64,000 bases of DNA, from the NCBI RefSeq assembly GCF_009363095.1, contig NZ_CP045295.1, positions 1 to 64,000 on the forward strand. Reading direction: 5' to 3'. Positions 57,864 through 64,000 of this stretch are shown in pieces (within the stretch, counting starts at the first letter, position 1; each line of letters starts with the position of its first letter). A program made the translations under genes and the position numbers. Below the pieces are notes generated by a model. It saw only the letters and a program-made list of their open reading frames with translations. It did no database searches and was not told where the DNA came from. The stretch is from Paenibacillus cellulositrophicus (GTDB lineage: Bacteria > Bacillota > Bacilli > Paenibacillales > Paenibacillaceae).

Positions 57864-58277
57864 ATGTCTAATATCATTAAACCCCCGTTTAACAATGAGT
57901 CGGCGCTTGCCAAGGTAAAAGCTGCCGAGAACGCCTGGAATACAAGAAATCCGGATCTGGTGGCGATGGCTTATTCTCCCGACTCGGAGTGGAGGAATCG
58001 CACCGAGTTTTTTAAGGGAAGGGAGGCCATCCGGGATTTTTTGAAACGAAAGTGGGCGAAAGAACTGGATTACAAGCTGATGAAAGAGCTGTGGTGTTAC
58101 ACAGACAATCGCATTTCGGTGCGTTTCGAGTATGAATGGCGGGACGCTGACACGGGACAGTGGATGAGAACGCATGGGAATGAGCATTGGGAGTTTGATG
58201 AAGAAGGGCTGATGCGAAGACGGGATATGAGCGGCAACGATTATCCGATCCAGGAATCGGACCGCAGGTACAGATAA
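57864..58277 (+). CDS. NTF2-like protein, DUF1348 family
   Basis: 137 residues of the SnoaL/NTF2-like cone fold, subgroup DUF1348. Conserved features seen are [26 protein letters not shown] near residues 15-40, [13 protein letters not shown] near 47-59, and the C-terminal [18 protein letters not shown]. Proteins of this group form a small pocket, and no reaction is firmly assigned. The ATG at 57864 follows TGAGGTGGAG; the frame is open further upstream, but there is no better start. Its divergent partner is the CGNR regulator, which may control it. Confidence 0.85.
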   Translation: MSNIIKPPFNNESALAKVKAAENAWNTRNPDLVAMAYSPDSEWRNRTEFFKGREAIRDFLKRKWAKELDYKLMKELWCYTDNRISVRFEYEWRDADTGQWMRTHGNEHWEFDEEGLMRRRDMSGNDYPIQESDRRYR

Positions 58278-58292
58278 TTCTCGTTACAAGCA

Positions 58293-58327
58293 GCAAGGGC
58301 GCCAACCGAGTGGATGGACGCCCTTGC
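58293..58327. terminator. Hairpin after the NTF2-like gene, weak terminator
   Basis: GCAAGGGCG pairs perfectly with CGCCCTTGC around a 17-base loop between two convergent genes. No T tract follows, so it may act only partly as a terminator. Confidence 0.5.
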
Positions 58328-58351
58328 ATAAGTATTCATGTCATTTATAAG

Positions 58352-58729
58352 TTAACGATTCAGCTCAGTAATATGAAGTGAAATCGAGTTTTCGTCAGAG
58401 CTTTCCAGTGCTTTTCTGTTCAGCAGCAGGTCTTGCAGGTAGGAAGATATTTTGGAGTCCAGTTCTGTGATAATGAGCGATTTCATGGTTTCAATGTCCT
58501 CATGTGCACAAAAGGTGTGGTTCGAAATCAGCCCGTTCGCGTATGCCTTGGTATCGTCTTGGATCACACCGAGCTTTTCTTTATACACTCTCTTGACGTT
58601 GGCATCTTCTGATTTAATTTCGTAATAACGCCCGGTTTCCTTCAGGAGCTTCCATTCCTTGACGCAAACGACAAGTTGATCCTTATGCACAATGCCGGAC
58701 ACCTTAAATAAACGGATCGAGTTATTCAT
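58352..58729 (-). CDS. Hypothetical protein, no family recognised
   Basis: 125 residues, soluble and charged, with no signal peptide or membrane helix. The N-terminal half looks beta-rich (IRLFKVSGIVHKDQLVVCVKEWKLL), and the C-terminal half is helical with several charged residues. Codon use resembles neighbours less closely, with more AT. A GAAGGAAG site lies about 12 bases before the ATG at 58729. It is isolated on the minus strand between the NTF2-like gene and the cstA end, so context gives no role. It could be a recent acquisition or a lineage-specific gene. Confidence 0.55.
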   Translation of the reverse strand: MNNSIRLFKVSGIVHKDQLVVCVKEWKLLKETGRYYEIKSEDANVKRVYKEKLGVIQDDTKAYANGLISNHTFCAHEDIETMKSLIITELDSKISSYLQDLLLNRKALESSDENSISLHITELNR

Positions 58730-58769
58730 GTAGTTAATTACTTCCTTCTTCCTGTATGATCATGATTTC

Positions 58770-58997
58770 ATGCAGCCTCAGAATGGCCGCTATACATATT
58801 ATCACTCCTTGATATTGGAAGCAAATGCTAATTATTGGCTTGCCATGTCAGGGAATGATTCGAAAAAAGCCGCCAGGCCTTTAGTGGAGGACCTTGCGGC
58901 AGGTTGGTATGCAGATGAAAAATATTTTAGACGGATCATGGAATCAACGATCCCTGGTGTAACGTCGGCGAGCTTAACAGCTCCATCCATTTTTTGA
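58770..58997 (+). pseudogene. Short reading frame, possible remnant of a peptidoglycan hydrolase C-terminus
   Basis: 75 codons with no clear ribosome binding site, overlapping the 3' end of cstA. The stretch SKKAARPLVEDLAAGWYADEKYF has the look of the last segment of glucosaminidase-type cell-wall hydrolases (a 'GYATDPNYA' style end), but the resemblance is slight and no catalytic part is present. It may be a decayed fragment or chance. Confidence 0.25.
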
Positions 58998-60729
58998 TGG
59001 CTGTGATCAAGATAATGACGCCCAAGATCAGCATAATGATCGAAAGCACACCATTGAGAACGTTATATCCCGAGGCTTGCGGATTCAAGTACACATTGCG
59101 TACCATCCAATATCCTGCGTAGTTCACCGTGACGTATAGATACGCAAGCGGAATGATGCACGTCAGAGCGTAGATCGGCTTATCGGCGATTTTTAAAATA
59201 ACGGTTGCTCCGATAATCAAGCCAATGGAAGCCATGAGCTGATTGGAGACGCCGAACAAGGCCCATACCGAGCTGATATCACCGGAAAAGAGCAAGTATC
59301 CCCACATGAAGCAGGCGAGTGCACTCGCAAAAATATTGCCGGGCAGCCAATCGGTCCGCTTCAGCGGCTTATAGAGCTCGCCGAAAAAGTCCTGGATCAG
59401 ATAACGGGAAACGCGGGTCCCAGAATCGATCGCCGTCAGTATGAACACCGCCTCAAACATGATGACGAACTGGAAGAAAAACGGTGCCAGATGGCTGAAC
59501 CACGGAATTTTTGTGAAAATATACGACATGCCGACCGCAAGCGTGACCGCTCCGCCGGTACGGCCTTCCAGATCCATTCCGATTTCCTTGCTGAGCTGCG
59601 GAAGGTTTTCCACATGCATCCCAAGCGTCTGGAACACGGCCGGGGCGGAATTGATGGCGAAATAGTCAGCTGGGTGCAGCGCTGTAGCGGCGATCAGCGC
59701 CATGATGCCGACCACGCATTCGACGAGCATCGCTCCGAAGCCGATAACCTTGATGTCGGTCCATTGATTGATCATTTTCGGCGTCGTTCCGGAGCCGACG
59801 AACGCATGAAAACCGGAAATGGCTCCGCAGGCGATCGTAATCGAAATAAAAGGCCAGACAGGACCAGCGATGACTGGCCCTCCGCCGCCGGCGAATTCGG
59901 TAAAAGCCGGAAAGCGGATCACCGGGTTAATGATAAACACACCGGCAATAAGGGCGACGAACACGCCGATTTTCATAAAGCTGCTCAGATAGTCCCGGGG
60001 AGCGAGCAAAAGCCATACCGGCAGCGCCGCTGCAAAGAAAGCGTAAATCGGCAAAATCACGGCCAGCGTCTTGGCATCCAACGTCAGCCATTGGGCGAAG
60101 GCCGTTTCCTGAATATAAGGACCGGCAAATACGCCGATCATAAGCAGAATAAATCCTGCGGTGGTCGCGGTCTTCAGCTTGCCGGTTTTTTTGTAGTACA
60201 GGCCGACGCCCATGGCAATAGGAATCGTAATGCCGACGGCAAAGGTACCCCAAGGATTGTTTTCGAGCGCATGGAGCACGACCATGGACAAGCCCGCCAT
60301 CGTAATAATGATGATGAACAGCATGGCCAGACCCGTGCAAAAGCCGGCGATCGGTCCAAGCTCTTCCTTGGCAACTTCGGACAGCGACTTGCCTTGCTTG
60401 CGCATGGACGCGTACAGCACTACCGCGTCATGAACCGCACCGCCGATGACGGCTCCGATCAGCAGCCACAAGAGGCCGGGCAAGTAACCGAACTGGGCGG
60501 CCAGGATCGGCCCGACCAGCGGCCCCGCGGCGGCAATCGCGGCGAAGTGATGACCGAAGGTGACCCATTTGTTCGTCGGTACGTAGTCCTTGCCGTCTTC
60601 AAGGGTATGGGCCGGCGTAGGCGTGCTGTTGCTGAGCTTCAGCACCTTGGCGGCCATGAACGTCCCGTACAGGCGGTAGGCGATCATGAGAATACAGATG
60701 GATGCTATGACGATTGTAACCGCATTCAT
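58936..60729 (-). CDS. cstA: CstA-family carbon starvation/pyruvate transporter
   Basis: About 597 residues with some 15 hydrophobic helices, the full length of the CstA/BtsT family. Family hallmarks seen are YVPTNKWVTFGHHFAAIAAAGPLVGPILAAQ near residues 45-75 and the SGFHAFVGSGTTPKM stretch near 300-315. Members import pyruvate or small peptides during carbon limitation. The ATG at 60729 follows AAAGGAGG; an upstream in-frame start at 60759 is less likely. It lies downstream of a LytS/LytR-type two-component system on the same strand, the same pairing as BtsSR-BtsT in Escherichia coli, so control by that system in response to pyruvate is likely. The 266-base gap before it contains a TATAGT -10-like box and an inverted repeat CACCC/GGGTG. 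Confidence 0.93.
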   Translation of the reverse strand: MNAVTIVIASICILMIAYRLYGTFMAAKVLKLSNSTPTPAHTLEDGKDYVPTNKWVTFGHHFAAIAAAGPLVGPILAAQFGYLPGLLWLLIGAVIGGAVHDAVVLYASMRKQGKSLSEVAKEELGPIAGFCTGLAMLFIIIITMAGLSMVVLHALENNPWGTFAVGITIPIAMGVGLYYKKTGKLKTATTAGFILLMIGVFAGPYIQETAFAQWLTLDAKTLAVILPIYAFFAAALPVWLLLAPRDYLSSFMKIGVFVALIAGVFIINPVIRFPAFTEFAGGGGPVIAGPVWPFISITIACGAISGFHAFVGSGTTPKMINQWTDIKVIGFGAMLVECVVGIMALIAATALHPADYFAINSAPAVFQTLGMHVENLPQLSKEIGMDLEGRTGGAVTLAVGMSYIFTKIPWFSHLAPFFFQFVIMFEAVFILTAIDSGTRVSRYLIQDFFGELYKPLKRTDWLPGNIFASALACFMWGYLLFSGDISSVWALFGVSNQLMASIGLIIGATVILKIADKPIYALTCIIPLAYLYVTVNYAGYWMVRNVYLNPQASGYNVLNGVLSIIMLILGVIILITAIKKWMELLSSPTLHQGSLIP

Positions 60730-60995
60730 TTTTGGAGTTCCTCCTTTATTCACACCCAACTTGTAACGGGTGAAGAGATTTTATCCGTACTATACCTGAT
60801 GAAAACCGATTCAAGGTGTTTTCAGGCCGAAATGTCGGGAGGAAAGGATGAACGGCCAAAAGAAGGCGGTGAATGGCAGACAGATGTATTCCGGGTGAGC
60901 CCTCACAAGGATAAGTCAGACATGAAAGGGACTGCCGGCCATCTGCCGCCGGTAAAGGAATGACCTCAGAAAGACGGTAGATTGTTGACCCAAAA

Positions 60996-61733
60996 CTACA
61001 ATCCGAGCAGCTGCTTCAGTTCCTTGGTGAAGGATCGGCTGACGGGAACCTTGGATTCGTCTTTCATGACGAGAATACAGGCGGAGTTGAACCACGGCTG
61101 AATTTCGGTGACCGCGTTCAAGTTCGCCAGGTACGACCGGTGCACCCGGACGACGGAAGTTCCGGCCAGCCGGCGCTCTAGATTGACCAGCGGCTCATTC
61201 AGCTTGTACCGGTCGCCTGTTGTGACCAGCTCGCTCTTGCCGTCCTCTGATCCCAGGTAGACGATGTTGTCGATATCAATAAGCAGTATCCGCTCTTCCG
61301 CGCTGACCGCCAGCTTGCCTGTACGATCGGGTCCCAGCGGGGGAGAAGGGGCTGCCCTTTTCTCGCGGGCGGAGCGGAGCTTCATGACTTTGTCGACTGT
61401 TTTCCGCACCCGCTTTTCCTCGAACGGCTTCAAAATATAGTCCAAGGCGTTGACTTCAAACGCCTGCAGTGCATACTCATCGTAAGCCGTGGCAAAGACG
61501 ATATCGGGGACTTGCTCCAGAACCGAGAGCTGCTTGGCAAGCTCCAGGCCGTTATCCTCAGCCAGCTGGATGTCAAGAAACACGACGTCCGGCGCCATCT
61601 CCGCAATCGATTGCAGCGCCGTCTCCAGCGAATCGGCCTCTCCGACAATATGAACCTGTCTGGTACGCCCGAGCAGATAAGCCAGTTCGTCCCGGGCGAG
61701 CGGCTCATCGTCGACAATGTATCCTTTAAGCAT
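60996..61733 (-). CDS. lytT: LytTR-family response regulator
   Basis: About 245 residues. The N-terminal receiver has the acidic pair in VDDEPLARDE near residues 6-15, the phospho-acceptor Asp in VVFLDIQLAEDNG near residue 54, and the Lys in DYILKPFEEKRV near 105. The C-terminal LytTR DNA-binding domain includes RVHRSYLANLNAVTEIQPWF and the end KVPVSRSFTKELKQLLGL. The start ATG 61733 overlaps the end of the sensor kinase gene by eight bases, while an earlier ATG at 61754 would lie within it. Probably activates cstA, the next gene on this strand. Confidence 0.93.
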   Translation of the reverse strand: MLKGYIVDDEPLARDELAYLLGRTRQVHIVGEADSLETALQSIAEMAPDVVFLDIQLAEDNGLELAKQLSVLEQVPDIVFATAYDEYALQAFEVNALDYILKPFEEKRVRKTVDKVMKLRSAREKRAAPSPPLGPDRTGKLAVSAEERILLIDIDNIVYLGSEDGKSELVTTGDRYKLNEPLVNLERRLAGTSVVRVHRSYLANLNAVTEIQPWFNSACILVMKDESKVPVSRSFTKELKQLLGL

Positions 61734-63498
61734 GCATTTCCCTCCTGCGTGCAAGATGCAAAGGCAGCGTAATCACGACTCGGGTTCCAGGGGTACGGGC
61801 ATCGCTTTCGATATGGAACGAGCCCTCGCTGCCGTAGATCTCCGTGATCCGCTTACGGATATTATGCAGCGCCGTGCCTGTACCGTCTTCCGAATGAACG
61901 GCCTGCTCACCAAGCCGGTCCAACAGCTCCGGCGAGATTCCTTTGCCGTTATCTGCCGTGACAATCATGACTTCATGGCCTTTCTGGCTCGCGGCAATAC
62001 ATACGCTCCCTTTATGGTGGGGACCGAGTCCATGGAAGGCATGGCGCACGGCATTTTCGACCAAGGGCTGCAGCGTAAACGGCGGTATCTCCAAATTCGC
62101 AAGTTCCGGTTCGATATCGAATGTCATCTCAAATTTATCAGGGAAGCGCGCCTTCTCCAACGTCAAGTAGGCTTCCACATGCCTCAGCTCCTGGCTGAGC
62201 GGGATCAGGATCTGCCGTGCGCCATGAAGGTTGCTGCGGAAAAAGACTCCGAGCTGAATGAGCAGCTCCCGTGCTTTGTCCGGATCGGTCCGGCACAGCG
62301 CTGAAATTGTATTGATCGCGTTAAACAGAAAATGGGGATGCACCTGCGCCTGAAGTGCTTTGACTTCGGCATCCCTCAGCAGCCTGCTCTGCATCTCCGC
62401 CTCGGCCAGCTCAAGCTGCGTGGAGAACAAGCGGCCGAGGCCTTCCGCCATTTCCCGCTGAACACGGTCCAGCCGGTCCGGGTTCGTATAATAAAGCTTC
62501 AGCGTCCCGACAGTGGCGCTCCGAACCTGCAGCGGAAGCACGATCGCAGCCTGCAGGCTGCAGCCATCATGGAAGCATTGTATGTCTTCCTTCGATGTCG
62601 CAACAGACATTCGTCCCTGTTCCAGTACAGACCGGGTAAGCTGTGTCGCCAGGCTGTGGAGCGGGACATGATGGTCCGAGCCGGCACCTACATGCGTAAG
62701 CACCTGCTCCCGATCCGTGATCGAGATCGCATCCGCATCAGTGGCCTCCAGAATGACGCTTGCCGCTTCCCGGCACGATGCCGGGTTCAGGCCCTGACGG
62801 AAAAAGGGCAGCGTCCGGTCGGCAATATGAAGCACCTGGTTGGTCTGCAGAGCGCGAGTCCGCTCCTCCTCCTGCAGGATAGACTGAATGATCAGCATAA
62901 ACATCAGGGTGCCAAATCCGTTCATGACGATCATCGGCAGGGCGATGACCGAAACCAACTGAACTGCGGCGTCGAAAGGGCGGGCTACTAGCAAAATAAT
63001 CCCCATCTGTATGCATTCCATCAGGATTCCGATGGCAACCGCACGCCATGGCGCGCCGGGATCGGACCTCCGGAACCGCCTGCCGATCCAGCCGGTGACC
63101 AAACCTGCGAGTATGGTAGATATAGAGCAGGCGGCAGCCGTATATCCGCCAAGCGTCAGCCGATGGAGACCGGCGATCAGCCCGGCCCCAAGTCCGACCA
63201 GCGGTCCGCCAAGCAAACCGCCGATGGCCACGCCCATAATCCGCGTATTGGCCAGTGCACTGTCAACCTGCACGCCGGCCTGCCAGATTTCGGAGCCGAT
63301 GGCACCTCCATGAATTTCTACACCGGTATAGTTACTGATCATGCCGAACACGCCAAAAATGACGATCAGCAGCAGCTTCGCGGGAAGCCGATCCTCATGA
63401 TGCAGCGTCTGGCGGAACGACGTCATCCTGGACAGCAGAAAGGCGACGATAATCAGGATGCCGACTCTTTCCAGCATAAGAGGCAATAAATAGAACAT
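61726..63498 (-). CDS. lytS: LytS-family sensor histidine kinase
   Basis: 590 residues. The N-terminal 190 residues hold five or six membrane helices of the 5TM-LYT type (NYTGVEIHGGAIGSEIW near 58-74, then NTRIMGVAIGGLLGGPLVGLGAGLIAG). A GAF-like domain spans about 225-355. The His-kinase region has the phospho-acceptor His in QAQVHPHFLFNAINTISAL near 383-401, and the ATPase has PPFTLQPLVENAVRHAF and VTADNGKGI. The LytS/BtsS group senses pyruvate or membrane state. GCGGAGGATG precedes the ATG. The gene is translationally coupled to the response regulator. Confidence 0.93.
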   Translation of the reverse strand: MFYLLPLMLERVGILIIVAFLLSRMTSFRQTLHHEDRLPAKLLLIVIFGVFGMISNYTGVEIHGGAIGSEIWQAGVQVDSALANTRIMGVAIGGLLGGPLVGLGAGLIAGLHRLTLGGYTAAACSISTILAGLVTGWIGRRFRRSDPGAPWRAVAIGILMECIQMGIILLVARPFDAAVQLVSVIALPMIVMNGFGTLMFMLIIQSILQEEERTRALQTNQVLHIADRTLPFFRQGLNPASCREAASVILEATDADAISITDREQVLTHVGAGSDHHVPLHSLATQLTRSVLEQGRMSVATSKEDIQCFHDGCSLQAAIVLPLQVRSATVGTLKLYYTNPDRLDRVQREMAEGLGRLFSTQLELAEAEMQSRLLRDAEVKALQAQVHPHFLFNAINTISALCRTDPDKARELLIQLGVFFRSNLHGARQILIPLSQELRHVEAYLTLEKARFPDKFEMTFDIEPELANLEIPPFTLQPLVENAVRHAFHGLGPHHKGSVCIAASQKGHEVMIVTADNGKGISPELLDRLGEQAVHSEDGTGTALHNIRKRITEIYGSEGSFHIESDARTPGTRVVITLPLHLARRREMHA

Positions 63499-63551
63499 GT
63501 CAGCATCATCCTCCGCAATCGTTCGTTGTTCGTTGATTTACCCGCGGAGCT

Positions 63552-63580
63552 AGTATAATCGGAAATTGCAGCGTTTTCAA
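63552..63580 (-). promoter_or_regulatory. Sigma-A-type promoter of the lytS operon, with cre-like overlap
   Basis: On the minus strand TTGAAA and TATACT are exactly 17 bases apart, an excellent vegetative promoter about 55 bases before the lytS start. TGAAAACGCTGCA overlapping the -35 box partly matches the catabolite-response (cre) consensus, with two mismatches, so CcpA control is possible but unproven. Confidence 0.7.
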
Positions 63581-64000
63581 TCAGTGCTGTTTCGACAGAT
63601 TGCCTCAATCATTTAACGGCATGAACGACATAGAGGGACATCAGCGGATGTCGAACCTATGAACATTTTGCGATTACCCAAGAAATAATTTGATCGTTCG
63701 GAGCGCGGATTACCCGTTTGGGTAGAGCTTCATTGGGTAGGGCTTCATCATCTCATTTGCCACCGTTTATGCGAAGAAGAACATGAAGCCTAGGCGGCAT
63801 ATGGAGTAGTCAGGGCAACCAGTAAGCGCAACATCTCACCGAACTTAACCGTCTGACCTTAATGGGCTAGCTTAAGTAGAAGCTTACCGGAATATTTCCT
63901 AAAGTCGTCCAAGACATTTGTACACCAGAGGCGTTATGTTATTGTGTGTGAACCAGCGACGTCATGAATCCAGCCTGCTTCAGCTGCAGAGAGAACGAAT
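63581..64000. other. Non-coding stretch at the window end
   Basis: No gene is seen. A small hairpin TACCC/GGGTA lies near 63711-63725, followed by two tandem copies of a GGGTAG-GCTTCAT unit around 63719-63748. Otherwise nothing is recognised; a gene may start beyond the window. Confidence 0.4.

Noticed and set aside
58770..58997. Intact small gene between the hypothetical gene and cstA
   Set aside because: There is no ribosome binding site, it overlaps cstA, and its resemblance to a hydrolase end is slight; it is kept only as a low-confidence remnant.
59491..60963. 490-codon open frame opposite cstA
   Set aside because: It is antisense to a full-length CstA and rich in His, Gly and Arg with no domain or binding site, so it is a shadow.
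1..64000. Mobile elements, CRISPR arrays, tRNA or rRNA genes
   Set aside because: No transposase, integrase, regular repeat-spacer pattern, cloverleaf or rRNA-like stretch was seen; the repeats present are PKS domain repeats and short operators.

Overview
The window looks like a chromosomal segment of a Paenibacillus-type Firmicute. Support comes from moderately GC-rich coding DNA with AT-rich promoters, strong AGGAGG-type ribosome binding sites, U-tract terminators, a Lpl/Ytc-type sugar ABC transporter beside a large membrane-anchored AraC regulator, and a large trans-AT polyketide synthase (PKS). No rRNA, tRNA, CRISPR array or insertion sequence was seen. The species and the polyketide product are not recognised.

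Left flank (1-11.5 kb): a GNAT acetyltransferase overlaps an alpha/beta hydrolase gene. Next come a sensor-type AraC regulator and a carbohydrate importer (two permeases and a binding lipoprotein), a monofunctional catalase, and a divergent pair of an HxlR repressor and a Gfo/Idh/MocA oxidoreductase with a perfect palindrome between them.

Centre (11.5-56.3 kb): a trans-AT PKS operon of about 44 kb. Upstream and divergent is a NusG paralogue of the LoaP type, an antitermination factor for long operons. The 348-bp divergent region holds two copies of a 12-bp inverted repeat, candidate promoters for both directions and, just before the first gene, a clear intrinsic terminator, which is the arrangement expected for LoaP-controlled antitermination. 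The operon order is phosphopantetheinyl transferase, AT-enoylreductase fusion, PKS1 (about 3277 aa), PKS2 (about 3513 aa), PKS3 (6100 aa, ending in a thioesterase), a PksB/BaeB-type metallo-beta-lactamase-fold hydrolase, and an AT-like acyl hydrolase. A strong terminator closes it. The line reads: PKS1 KS1-DH-KR-ACP, KS2-KR-ACP, KS3(no HGTGT His); PKS2 DH-ACP, KS4-DH-KR-MT-ACP, KS5-DH(no catalytic His); PKS3 KR-ACP, KS6-ACP, KS7-KR-ACP, KS8-ACP, KS9-DH-KR-ACP, KS10-ACP-TE. There are no in-cis ATs. By colinearity, nine condensations would give a C20 chain plus one C-methyl if the starter is acetate: a triene end, two hydroxyls and three ketones, with possible reduction by the trans-ER. Both protein junctions lie inside modules, and both upstream proteins end in a domain that has lost a catalytic histidine.

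Right flank (56.3-64 kb): a MerR regulator with a textbook 19-bp-spacer promoter, a CGNR/ABATE putative regulator divergent from an NTF2-like protein amid several GTTAAC/GGTTAA dyads, a small unknown protein, and on the minus strand a LytS/LytR-family two-component system followed by a CstA-family transporter, resembling the pyruvate-responsive BtsSR-BtsT arrangement. The last 0.5 kb holds the lytS promoter and no gene.
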